Source of the DNA: Candidatus Omnitrophota bacterium
GTDB taxonomy: Bacteria > Omnitrophota > Gorgyraeia > Tantalellales > Tantalellaceae
Reading direction: 5' to 3'
DNA: 64,000 bases
Assembly: GCA_014728045.1 (NCBI GenBank)
Contig: WJMH01000015.1
Span: 210,479 to 274,478, forward strand
Within the stretch, counting starts at the first letter, position 1, and every line of letters starts with the position of its first letter. Below the pieces are notes generated by a model. It searched no databases and was not told where the DNA came from. It saw only the letters and a program-made list of their open reading frames with translations. A program made the translations under genes and the position numbers. This document shows positions 34,262 to 42,049 of the stretch, piece by piece.

Positions 34262-35701
34262 TCACTTATTCGCAAGAGTTCCCATTGTCTGCTTGAACCA
34301 TTTATTGTCATCTCCTGATCCCCAGTAAAAGGTGGTATGGGGAAAAGGTATCTCTATATCAAGCTCGTCGAACCTGTTCTTAAGGCGCCTTTTGAACTCC
34401 CTTGAGACTTCCCATTGTTTGATCGGCCTTGTCTTTATCCTAAACTTGATTATGACCGCCGAATCGGCGAACTCATCGACACCGAACATCTCCAGATCAT
34501 CAAGTATGAGCCTCCCGAAATACTCATCCTCCCTCATCTGCGCGCCTACCTGTTTTATGACCTCCATCACGCGGTCCACGTTCTCCTTGTAGGCGACACC
34601 TATATCGAATAGCGCCTGCGCGTAACCCTTGGTGAAATTAACCACGGTCTTGATCTCACCGTTGGGTATTATGATGACCCGTCCGGCAAGGTCCCTTAAG
34701 GTCGTTATCCTGAGGTTAATATCCTCCACCAGACCGCCGTAATTTTCGATCTTGACGACATCATTTATACGGAACTGGCCTTCCACGAGGATGAATATGC
34801 CGTTAATGAGGTCCCTGATCAGGTACTGCCCGCCGAAACCGAAAGCGATGCCGACTATACCGGCGCCGGCGATAAGCGGGCCAACGTTGACCCCGTAGAT
34901 AGAGAGCAGCTGGTAGGATACCGAAAGAACAATAAGGATCCCCCCCAACCAGTTGAAAAGCCTTCCGAGGGTCTTGACCCTCAGCTCTATCTCGCTCTCT
35001 CTTATGGCGCCTTCTTTTTTAACGACCTTCTCCAGGGTCCTTATTCCCATCCTTAGAAGGATGAAAAGGACTAGACCCACGAGGATAACGGTCCCCGAAC
35101 GGATCAGTTTGCTTAAAAGAGGGCTCAGCCCCGCCTTCTGAGTTCGAAGCTCCTCAAGTTCCGCCCGGACCTGTTCTATCTCCAACTGCTCCTTGGCAAG
35201 CCTTTTCTCGGCGAGCGCCTCTTTCTCTTCGGCGAGACTGAGGCGTTTTTTCTGGGCCGCTGCCTCAGCCTGGAGCTTTTTTATCGCTTCCTCGAGCTTT
35301 TCCGCCTCTTTGATCCGGTCACGGTCCTTGGTCGTCTCGGCTTCCTTTTTCAGGACCTCCAGCTCTTTCTGGGCGACCTTCGCCTCTTCCTCTTTCAGCT
35401 TGATCTCTTTTGCCAGGGTCTCCTGCTCGCTTTCGGCCTCTTCTACGGCCTTCTGGGCTTCCTGGACATCCTGGGCCTCCTCCTTGATCTTCTCTTCGGT
35501 CTTTTTCTCTTCTTCCTCCAGCTTTTTCAGCTCTTCCCGTTTTTTGGCAGCGGCCTGTTCGGCGGCTTTTTTGGAGGTCTCTGTAGTATAGTCTTTCCCG
35601 GAAAAATCATTGTCGGCCGAATAGCCCCGGGGAACGAACAAAATGACCGAAAGAAGTAAACATATTAACGTTATTTTCGAGTATGCGGTTCTCCTTGTCA
35701 T
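34262..35701 (-). CDS. MscS-type mechanosensitive channel with periplasmic coiled coil
   Basis: A 479-residue protein: signal peptide (about 1-27, ending GYSA), a long coiled coil of Glu/Lys/Ala (about 35-185), then two or three membrane helices from about 195, the pore helix and the MscS-type domain (IAGAGIVGIAFGFGGQYLIRDLINGIFILVEGQF split around GFGGQ). The glycine-rich pore helix and the INDVVKI beta segment are conserved. It should open under membrane tension to release small solutes. The extra coiled coil is probably a periplasmic spacer. The start at 35701 follows AAAGGTGG; a start nine codons upstream lacks a ribosome site. Confidence 0.9.
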   Translation of the reverse strand: MTRRTAYSKITLICLLLSVILFVPRGYSADNDFSGKDYTTETSKKAAEQAAAKKREELKKLEEEEKKTEEKIKEEAQDVQEAQKAVEEAESEQETLAKEIKLKEEEAKVAQKELEVLKKEAETTKDRDRIKEAEKLEEAIKKLQAEAAAQKKRLSLAEEKEALAEKRLAKEQLEIEQVRAELEELRTQKAGLSPLLSKLIRSGTVILVGLVLFILLRMGIRTLEKVVKKEGAIRESEIELRVKTLGRLFNWLGGILIVLSVSYQLLSIYGVNVGPLIAGAGIVGIAFGFGGQYLIRDLINGIFILVEGQFRINDVVKIENYGGLVEDINLRITTLRDLAGRVIIIPNGEIKTVVNFTKGYAQALFDIGVAYKENVDRVMEVIKQVGAQMREDEYFGRLILDDLEMFGVDEFADSAVIIKFRIKTRPIKQWEVSREFKRRLKNRFDELDIEIPFPHTTFYWGSGDDNKWFKQTMGTLANK

Positions 35702-35818
35702 AAATACCACCTTTGGTTTCGGTATCATGTAACTCTATTATTAAAGATTTTATTATATTACCCGGTCAAACAAAAATCAAATGCTCCGGAGGCGTCATCC
35801 CCGCCTTTGAGAAAACCG

Positions 35819-36874
35819 CTACCGCACGCTTATCCTGCTGAGCTCGTCGGCCATGTGATTACTGATATTGAAGGTACCCACTTTCGGAAGCCCCGGGAAC
35901 ATGTTAACGTCTATCACAAAGGCCTCGGATTTATCCCTGTTGAGCATTATATCCACCCCGACGAATTTGAGCTGCAGAGCATCCATGGCAGAGATGACCT
36001 GTTCTTTTATCTTACCGACCGTCTTATCTGAAAGCGTAGACCTGAGTCTCGGCGAGCCCTTGGCCCCCTGGGATATATTGGTCGTAACAGAGCCGGCTTT
36101 TCCTTTTCTCGGGTATATATACAGTACCTTGTCAAAGAAAGCGTAGACCCGGAAATCCACGATGCGGCCTTTTATTTTAAGCGGGTCTATGGCTTCTTCG
36201 ACCACAACGTCCTTCTTGAGCAGTTGCTTGAGAAAGCCCCTGTTGCGGGTAACATCCCTGAAGACCCACCCGTAATCTGACCTCAGGCTCTTTATCCGGT
36301 CTTCGCTCACCTCGAAATTCGTCTGCCAGTTGCCCTTTTCCAGATAGGTTATTCCCTTGCCCATAGAACCGCACCGGGGTTTAATGAAGAACTTCTCCCC
36401 CTTATCCAGACGGCGTTCTATTGAACCCGCGTCCCGGGGCTCCACCTCCCTGGGCACGTTCACGCCTTTTCTGGAAAGCTCTTTTTTCATGGTGTGTTTA
36501 TCCCTGTAGTAGGAGACCTTCTCCGGATCGTTCACGAAGACCACCTCGCGCGCAGATATCACCTTTTCGAGCCTTTTCCGGACGGCCTTTCCGTATTTCC
36601 TGAATTTGTTGTAGAAAGTAAGGTTCCCGTAAATCCCTCTGTACCTCTGGTGCTCTATATTCTCCTCCCAGTACTTGAAGGGGAAGAAGATGAACACTAT
36701 GACCTTATCGTTCTTGATCTGTGGGGCCTGATCACCGAAAAGCCTGTCGAAATCGATGCTCCTGTAAACGAACCCTCTTTGCCTTATCATGTCCCTTTGA
36801 GAGTGGAACTTGCGATAGGAATCAAAATCCTTTTTCTCGCCTATACTGAGTATGGTCACTTTTTTATTGATCAT
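35819..36874 (-). CDS. ATP-grasp ligase, YheC/D-like
   Basis: A 351-residue protein with an N-terminal domain (1-120) and an ATP-grasp core: FFIKPRCGSMGKGI (about 165-178, nucleotide lysine and glycine loop), VVVEEAIDPLKIKGRIVDFRVY (metal/ATP strand) and FVIDVNMFPGLPK (Mg ligands D and N). It should form an amide or peptide-like bond with ATP. It overlaps the lysine-ketoglutarate-reductase-like gene by four bases (ATGA), so the two probably work in one pathway, for example on lysine, saccharopine or an amino-acid-containing polymer; that is inference. Confidence 0.85.
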   Translation of the reverse strand: MINKKVTILSIGEKKDFDSYRKFHSQRDMIRQRGFVYRSIDFDRLFGDQAPQIKNDKVIVFIFFPFKYWEENIEHQRYRGIYGNLTFYNKFRKYGKAVRKRLEKVISAREVVFVNDPEKVSYYRDKHTMKKELSRKGVNVPREVEPRDAGSIERRLDKGEKFFIKPRCGSMGKGITYLEKGNWQTNFEVSEDRIKSLRSDYGWVFRDVTRNRGFLKQLLKKDVVVEEAIDPLKIKGRIVDFRVYAFFDKVLYIYPRKGKAGSVTTNISQGAKGSPRLRSTLSDKTVGKIKEQVISAMDALQLKFVGVDIMLNRDKSEAFVIDVNMFPGLPKVGTFNISNHMADELSRISVR

Positions 36875-38187
36875 GCGAAATACCGTTCCAGGTATTTATA
36901 CCCTTCGGTAAGCTCACCTCCCTGTACTACGACGGCCGCCCTGACTTCGGCCGGTATTGCGACGTGCTCGGTAACGTTATGCGCGCCGTGTTCGGCGACC
37001 TGATAGACATATTCACGTATCAACTTGCTGAAGTTCTCGGTCGAATCGCCCGGTAGTTCCGACGGGAGATTATCTATCGCGAGGATACTTATCCCCGGGG
37101 CATTGTACCCGCGCTTGTAACTGTCCCGTGTGGGGTCATAGGTGTATACCGGCGACTTCTGGTCCGTGGTCTTGTAGGTTGCCTCTATCGACCCGCCTAT
37201 ATCGCAGGATATGTCGGATATGAACTCCATCCTGAACTTCTTTTTGCCGTAAAGGTCCTTGAGCATCTGCTTGGGCACCATCCTGGGATAATGCTCATCC
37301 CAGTATGCGGCGTTGACCAGCATGTTGAGCCTGGGCATATAGTTGCCCATGTTCGACTCGAACCTTTCCGGGTGCTCCAGGTATTCCTCGAAATAGAATT
37401 TTTTCCCAGTCTTCTCCCGTATCTTCTCTTCCCTGTAGAACACTATCATGTATATCTTGTTATTGTTGTGCCTGCGGGCCTTGACGAACCTGACCATATC
37501 GCGAGGATGGACCTCTATCGCGCCCAGAAGTCCCAGCACCTCCTGGACGCCCGCGCTTACGTTGCCCCTGCCTATGATACCAACAATGAAAGGTTTTGTC
37601 GGCTTCGGGAACCCCTCCCTGGAGATCCTGTCCCTGACCTTCTCCAGGGCCTTGTAGAGCTCGTCCACGTTCTTGTACTTCCAACTCTGCTTGAGGGAAA
37701 GAAAAGGCGTCTTAACTCCCTTACCCTTGAGTTTTTTAGCGTAATAGTGCAGGCTGTCCACCATACCGCAGATACCCGCGTGTTTGCCGAAATATACGAG
37801 CCGCTTGCCACGCTTATCCTTGATCTTCTCGTAATCTATGAGGGTAACGTTACGCCTCATGAACTCCTTTAAAAGGCTTATATTGTTCTTCTGGCCCTTA
37901 ACGGTATGTGAGAATATCATATAGGTCTTGCCGCCTATGATATCCGTAGGTTCCGGGGACTTGACCCCCACAAGGAGCGAGGCGTTGCTGAAATCCCTGA
38001 CTATTTCGGCCCCGGCCTTCCTGTATTCCCGGTCCTTGAACACCCTCCTGGAGCTCGATTCCACTTCGACCTGTATACCCCTCTCGATCAGCCATTTGAC
38101 GTCCTGCGGGCTGAGGGGCGCCCGTTTCTCGCCGGGATTCTTCTCCTTCAATATGCCAACTACAAGCGGTTCTCTGCCTCTTGCCAC
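36871..38187 (-). CDS. Stand-alone lysine-ketoglutarate reductase-like enzyme (AASS N-terminal type)
   Basis: A 438-residue AlaDH/PNT-fold protein that strikingly resembles the N-terminal half of eukaryotic alpha-aminoadipic semialdehyde synthase: EKRAPLSPQDVKWL, SHTVKGQKNN, LIDYEKIKDKRGKR, GIIGRGNVSAGVQEV (Rossmann glycines), ISDISCDIGGSIEATYKTT and ILAIDNLPSELPGDST. The known reaction joins lysine and 2-oxoglutarate to saccharopine with NADPH. The saccharopine-dehydrogenase half found in the fused enzyme is absent from this gene and from the window. It uses a GTG start after GAAGGAG and is coupled to an ATP-grasp ligase. Confidence 0.82.
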   Translation of the reverse strand: MARGREPLVVGILKEKNPGEKRAPLSPQDVKWLIERGIQVEVESSSRRVFKDREYRKAGAEIVRDFSNASLLVGVKSPEPTDIIGGKTYMIFSHTVKGQKNNISLLKEFMRRNVTLIDYEKIKDKRGKRLVYFGKHAGICGMVDSLHYYAKKLKGKGVKTPFLSLKQSWKYKNVDELYKALEKVRDRISREGFPKPTKPFIVGIIGRGNVSAGVQEVLGLLGAIEVHPRDMVRFVKARRHNNNKIYMIVFYREEKIREKTGKKFYFEEYLEHPERFESNMGNYMPRLNMLVNAAYWDEHYPRMVPKQMLKDLYGKKKFRMEFISDISCDIGGSIEATYKTTDQKSPVYTYDPTRDSYKRGYNAPGISILAIDNLPSELPGDSTENFSKLIREYVYQVAEHGAHNVTEHVAIPAEVRAAVVVQGGELTEGYKYLERYFA

Positions 38188-38252
38188 TTCGCTCTCCTTC
38201 TATTTGTAATGTGTCAGATCCAATCCGCCGCGGCCCTGCCGGGTTCCACCGG

Positions 38253-39827
38253 TCAAGGGACCATCGTACAGAAAGGGTCCCGGTCTTTCGATACATCCAT
38301 TCCAAAGCTGTAAGTGCTCGCCATGCATCCCCTGCACAGGAGCGCCAGGCGGCAGTCGGAACATGCTTCCGGGCCCCTGCGGTATTTTTCCGCGGAAGAG
38401 GAACGGTAAACCTCGTCCATCCCGGCCTGCAGCACGTTACCTACGGGCGAGGGGAATTTCCTGCAGGCGTGGGCCTCCCCGTCGGGAAGGACGGTAATAA
38501 AGTTGAAAGCCGCTCCGCAGCCGTAACCGGTACAGCCGTCGAACTGCCCGGAGGTTCCTTCATCGAGCACTATGTTTATGAGGTTATCCTTGAATCCCAT
38601 TATGGGGTTCTCCTCGGAAGCTCTCACGTAATCCCTGAGAAAGCTCATGTATTCCTCGCGCCCGGGCAGCTTTATCCGGGCTCCTTCACCCACCTGCGAA
38701 AGCCTGTTGAAAGTAAAATAATCCGTCTTATCCCTGAGTTCTTCCGCCAGCTGGAGCACCTGATTTATGTTATCAGCCGTCAGGGTGAGCATGACCGCGC
38801 TGGATATCCCGGTCCGCCCCAGAAGATCAAGGAACTGTAGCGTCCTTAAGAAATGGCCGTCTCCGCGCATATAATCGTTATGTTCTTCAAGGCCTTCAAG
38901 GCTTACCTGGAAGTATTCCGGCACTTGAACGCTGTTAAGCTTTACAAGTTCATCCTCGCCCACAGGATTACCGAGTATAGAGGTCGAAAACCCCCTTTCG
39001 GCGGCTTCGGCGTACACCCGGTGAAAATGCGGGTACATGAAGGGGTTACCCCCCGTAAAGCATACATGCCCCGAAACGCGGTTCTTTCCGCAGAACCGAT
39101 CCATATCTGCAAGTATCCTTTTCGCGTCCTCAAGGCTTAAAGGCGACCTGTCGGTCCGGTCATAACAGTGCCTGCACCTCAGATCGCAGACGTTGGTCAG
39201 GTGCCACTGAAGCGTGAAAGTATCGGCTTTCTGCAGGCTCTGTTTATCATTACCAGAAGCTATCCTCCGGCATAACAGACTCTCCGGCCGGAGCAATATG
39301 CCTTTTTCGGCGGAGTCCAGCAGGAGGGACCTGATCCTGCCCGGGTACATCCCCGCCTCTCTGGCCGCTTCTTTGAGATCGATACCTTCAGCAACTATCT
39401 TCACCGAGAGCAGTTCCCCCTTATCGGCCTTCTTGACCGTGGTCGTGCCTTCCAGGGGATCTTTCCACAGAAGGATCCATTCTTCGCCTTTTTCAGGTTC
39501 ACCGGTAACTTCTCCCGTTTCCGCAGAGACGCATTCGGTCAATTTCCAGGATGACCTCACTATTTCGGCGGTGGGGTTTATACGATAATCCTCAACCCGT
39601 TCGGGAAAGGCAACATCCGAACGGCTCACCCTGTAATAAGCTTCTTCCAGCTCCGCGAGCTGGGGAATGTATCGCTTGAACTTACCCGAAGAGGCAAGCT
39701 CCGCGAGATTGCCAGAGAGATCACCTTCCCCGTCCGGATCGGACACTAGATCAACTAATACCTCGTCCCCGAGAAAAGAAGCGCATACCGGATATTTTTC
39801 TTTTATATGTTCTTTGTTCATTACCAT
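38253..39827 (-). CDS. SbtM-like radical SAM/SPASM maturase of a thio(seleno)oxazole RiPP
   Basis: A 524-residue enzyme: N-terminal recognition region (1-205), radical SAM core with CDLRCRHCYD (about 214-223) and FTGGNPFMYP, and a SPASM-like C-terminus with many cysteines (CTGYGCG, HACRKF, ACSDCRLALLCRGC, FCT) for auxiliary 4Fe-4S clusters. It matches what I know as the selenobiotic/thio(seleno)oxazole maturase family and lies 86 bases after a matching precursor gene, separated by a terminator. No ribosome site is visible before its start, so expression is probably low. It would cyclise or oxidise cysteines of the precursor. Confidence 0.82.
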   Translation of the reverse strand: MVMNKEHIKEKYPVCASFLGDEVLVDLVSDPDGEGDLSGNLAELASSGKFKRYIPQLAELEEAYYRVSRSDVAFPERVEDYRINPTAEIVRSSWKLTECVSAETGEVTGEPEKGEEWILLWKDPLEGTTTVKKADKGELLSVKIVAEGIDLKEAAREAGMYPGRIRSLLLDSAEKGILLRPESLLCRRIASGNDKQSLQKADTFTLQWHLTNVCDLRCRHCYDRTDRSPLSLEDAKRILADMDRFCGKNRVSGHVCFTGGNPFMYPHFHRVYAEAAERGFSTSILGNPVGEDELVKLNSVQVPEYFQVSLEGLEEHNDYMRGDGHFLRTLQFLDLLGRTGISSAVMLTLTADNINQVLQLAEELRDKTDYFTFNRLSQVGEGARIKLPGREEYMSFLRDYVRASEENPIMGFKDNLINIVLDEGTSGQFDGCTGYGCGAAFNFITVLPDGEAHACRKFPSPVGNVLQAGMDEVYRSSSAEKYRRGPEACSDCRLALLCRGCMASTYSFGMDVSKDRDPFCTMVP

Positions 39828-39842
39828 TACTGAAAAAAGCTT

Positions 39843-39893
39843 AAAAACAGCGAACGGATAGAAAGCTCAGTGACCTTCTCTCTACCCGTTCGC
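39843..39893 (-). terminator. Terminator between RiPP precursor and maturase genes
   Basis: GCGAACGG pairs with CCGTTCGC (39893-39886 with 39857-39850), extended by TCTA/TAGA, then TTTTT on the minus strand. Partial read-through would give much precursor mRNA and little maturase mRNA, a usual feature of RiPP operons. Confidence 0.8.
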
Positions 39894-39913
39894 CGGTACC
39901 TATCCTGCTGAAC

Positions 39914-40183
39914 TTACCTGCCGCAGGAACCCTTGCCGCAGGAAGTTGCGCCTTTTTCCTTTTTTGAACCTTTTCCGCAGGAGCTTTTGGCCTTTTTCGC
40001 CGCATCGGGGCCTTTACACCCGTCATAAAGCGCCTGGAAAAAGCCTTTTTCGCCACCCTTGCCGCATGAACCCTTACCACAGGATGTCTTGCCGGATGAA
40101 GCATGCGAATTGACGCTCATCCCGGCCACCAGTCCGGCGATACCGATACCGGCCATTATCCTTGAAATTTTACTGTTCTTCAT
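39914..40183 (-). CDS. SbtA-like thio(seleno)oxazole RiPP precursor peptide
   Basis: An 89-residue peptide. The first 30 residues form a hydrophobic leader (IMAGIGIAGLVAGMSV), the core is made of SCGKG units: SCGKGSCGKG (34-43), SCGKGS (68-73) and SCGKGSCGR at the end, with cysteines 35, 40, 56, 69, 82 and 87. This leader plus repeated CGKG core is the pattern of SbtA family precursors modified by a radical SAM maturase. Relatives sometimes carry selenocysteine near the end; here all core sites are cysteine and the gene ends in TAA, so no selenocysteine is used. A GGGAGGG ribosome site suggests strong translation. Confidence 0.85.
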   Translation of the reverse strand: MKNSKISRIMAGIGIAGLVAGMSVNSHASSGKTSCGKGSCGKGGEKGFFQALYDGCKGPDAAKKAKSSCGKGSKKEKGATSCGKGSCGR

Positions 40184-40243
40184 CCAACCCTCCCTTTACC
40201 CGTGAACGTTCAAAGAGACCGCAGGAGGCCCTTCCAGATAATC

Positions 40244-40252
40244 ATTTTACCA
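40244..40252 (-). promoter_or_regulatory. Extended -10 promoter of the RiPP precursor
   Basis: TGGTAAAAT on the minus strand combines an extended TGn with TAAAAT; the -35 region (CTATAT) is poor. It gives a 5' leader of about 55 bases before the precursor ATG. Confidence 0.5.
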
Positions 40253-40332
40253 TAGACCCGTAAAATATATAGCAAAATCTGGTATCCTGACAAAAGACGA
40301 GAACAAAATGGCAAAAACAGGAAAGAGCTCTC

Positions 40333-41364
40333 TTATGAGGCGTCTTCACTGAAAGGCTTCTGGTATTTTCCCGTATCCTTTATGATCCTGTAAAGCGTAA
40401 GGGGATAACCGGTTACGGGTCTCAGCATGAAAAAATCCCTCTGCTCTCTGTTAAGCAGTTTCCTGACGAAGCCGTGAAGCCTGAGCTGCCCGTACCAGGG
40501 AACTCCCGGGTACAGGTGATGGGTCCAGTGGCAGGGCTGGCCCCAGGGCCCGCCGCCTATAAGCATTCCCCAAAAACCCCTTCCCAGGTCACGTCCTCCG
40601 TTTATCCTGTCCAGGGGCTGGGTGTTATGTTCGGTGTACTGCCTTAACCGGTCCAGCCAGAATGTCACGTTCGGCGTGATAAGTACCATAGAGATCACTA
40701 TTACAAGCCAGGAATAACGGTATGACATGAAATAAGCGTACGTTCCATGGTATAAAAGGAATATTGCCAGGGATAATAGCCGCGAAGGCGAATACCCCAT
40801 CCCCGCATGCACCCTGAAATCCGCGAAATTCAGCAAAGAAGCGTATGGTATGAACGTCTTGTACAGTCTCCGGGGGTAAATGAACCCGAGGAACTCACCG
40901 TCCTGGGGCGTCTGGAAATGCGCGTGATGCTCAAGGTGTTTCTTCGCGTAATGGTCCACTTCCGCCGAAGCTATCCTCCCCAGATTGTTCGCTACAGACC
41001 CCAAAAACCTGAGAGCGGGGTTCTTTTTGCGAAAGATCAGTTTATGCGCGGTCCCTTCATGCATCGTGTACACGATAAGCGAATACATGAGGTAGCTGTG
41101 CAAAAGACCTATGACCAGTCCCGATGCGACCGGTGAAGCGAAATGCCCTCCCAGGCGGATAAGCACCCACCAGTCCGCCAGAAAGATAAAAACAAGCACG
41201 GCGATGTTTATAAGGTGGTGTACGTACGGATGATCCAGCGGAAACTTGACCAGGCCCCCGGCCTTTTCCGATATTTTCCGGTACTGTTCATCGGTAATAC
41301 GGGGATAGGGCCTGTCCTCCCAGTATTCCTCCGCGCTTTTGTATTCTTCCGGATGGAATTTCAT
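40333..41364 (-). CDS. Membrane fatty-acid desaturase/hydroxylase superfamily protein
   Basis: A 343-residue integral membrane protein with four or more helices (about 48-70, 76-98, 190-210, 218-238). The three histidine boxes of diiron desaturases are present: HEGTAH (about 102-107), HLEHHAHF (about 143-150) and HWTHHLYP (about 285-292), plus the EHN of the fourth position. It should introduce double bonds or hydroxyls into lipid or carotenoid chains using oxygen, which is odd for a strict anaerobe. It follows the TPR gene by 46 bases and precedes the RiPP precursor. Confidence 0.87.
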   Translation of the reverse strand: MKFHPEEYKSAEEYWEDRPYPRITDEQYRKISEKAGGLVKFPLDHPYVHHLINIAVLVFIFLADWWVLIRLGGHFASPVASGLVIGLLHSYLMYSLIVYTMHEGTAHKLIFRKKNPALRFLGSVANNLGRIASAEVDHYAKKHLEHHAHFQTPQDGEFLGFIYPRRLYKTFIPYASLLNFADFRVHAGMGYSPSRLLSLAIFLLYHGTYAYFMSYRYSWLVIVISMVLITPNVTFWLDRLRQYTEHNTQPLDRINGGRDLGRGFWGMLIGGGPWGQPCHWTHHLYPGVPWYGQLRLHGFVRKLLNREQRDFFMLRPVTGYPLTLYRIIKDTGKYQKPFSEDAS

Positions 41365-41410
41365 CCTGTTCCTCTGCCTTTTACGGACGATCCGGGCGGC
41401 CCCAAAGCCC

Positions 41411-41758
41411 TTATTCTCCGAGTTCTTTCTTCGCCCAGGTCACCCATTCCCCTGTCCTGTATTTATCTATCAGGCGGTTGAAGGTGGTTTCGGCTTTCTG
41501 GGTTTTACCCAGATTCTGGTAACTTTTTCCCAGAAAATACATCGAAACCTGCGTTAAAGCGTTTTCCGGGGCTTCATTTATGATCCTGTCGAAATATTCG
41601 ATGGCCTCATCATAATCGCCCCTCTGGTATTCCCTCTGCCCGCGTTCGTAGAGCTCTATGGAGTCATCTACGGTCAGCGAAAAGACAGTACCGCTGAGAA
41701 GCAGAAGACTTAAGAAAAAAACTGCCGCCAGGATCAATGTGCTTTTTTTCCCTGCCAT
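41411..41758 (-). CDS. Small exported TPR protein
   Basis: A 115-residue protein with a signal peptide or membrane anchor (about 6-28) and two to three TPR units (YERGQREYQRGDYDEAIEYF, MYFLGKSYQNLGKTQKAETTF), resembling the C-terminal repeats of YbgF/BamD-type proteins. The start at 41758 follows GGGAG; an upstream in-frame ATG adds 32 residues that lie in the terminator region. Located before the desaturase. Confidence 0.8.
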   Translation of the reverse strand: MAGKKSTLILAAVFFLSLLLLSGTVFSLTVDDSIELYERGQREYQRGDYDEAIEYFDRIINEAPENALTQVSMYFLGKSYQNLGKTQKAETTFNRLIDKYRTGEWVTWAKKELGE

Positions 41759-41798
41759 TTTCTCTCCCTTCTTTTCTGTTTTGCGGTAAGTTGCCCGT

Positions 41799-41830
41799 AA
41801 AAAAAGCCGAAGGAATCGCGAACTCCGGCT
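41799..41830 (-). terminator. Terminator upstream of the TPR-desaturase genes
   Basis: AGCCGGAG and CTTCGGCT form an eight-base stem (one G-U pair) followed by TTTTTTT on the minus strand. It ends 40 bases before the TPR start codon. It may close the upstream GARS-like gene or attenuate the TPR-desaturase operon. Confidence 0.75.
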
Positions 41831-41953
41831 CTTGGATAAAGAACCAAAATCCACTCCAGCTCATATATATATGCATATATCAGCTTCAGTGTTTTTTGGT
41901 CAAGAAATACGATATCTTTGATAAGGACCGGCATGATGCCTGCCGATCACACA
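41831..41953 (-). promoter_or_regulatory. Leader with structured start, upstream of the TPR-desaturase operon
   Basis: From the predicted start near 41953 the RNA begins with a GATCGGC/GCCGGTC hairpin, then an AT-rich palindrome (ATATATGCATATAT near 41880) and the terminator. No known riboswitch signature is seen. A frame 41734-41934 is open across it but has no ribosome site and is not taken as a gene. Confidence 0.35.
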
Positions 41954-41959
41954 ATAACC

Positions 41960-41987
41960 ATGTTAACAAATTTGAGCATTATGTCAA
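41960..41987 (-). promoter_or_regulatory. Predicted promoter of the TPR-desaturase leader
   Basis: TTGACA (41987-41982) and TAACAT (41965-41960) with a 16-base spacer on the minus strand. Confidence 0.5.
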
Positions 41988-42049
41988 AGGTTAATGTGAG
42001 GCTTCGCCAATTACGAGTATAAATTCAGCGGTTAAAAGGACTTGGCGCA

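Noticed and set aside
41734-41934. 66-codon minus-strand frame across the leader of the TPR gene
   Set aside because: No ribosome site, passes through the terminator and overlaps the start of the TPR gene in another frame.
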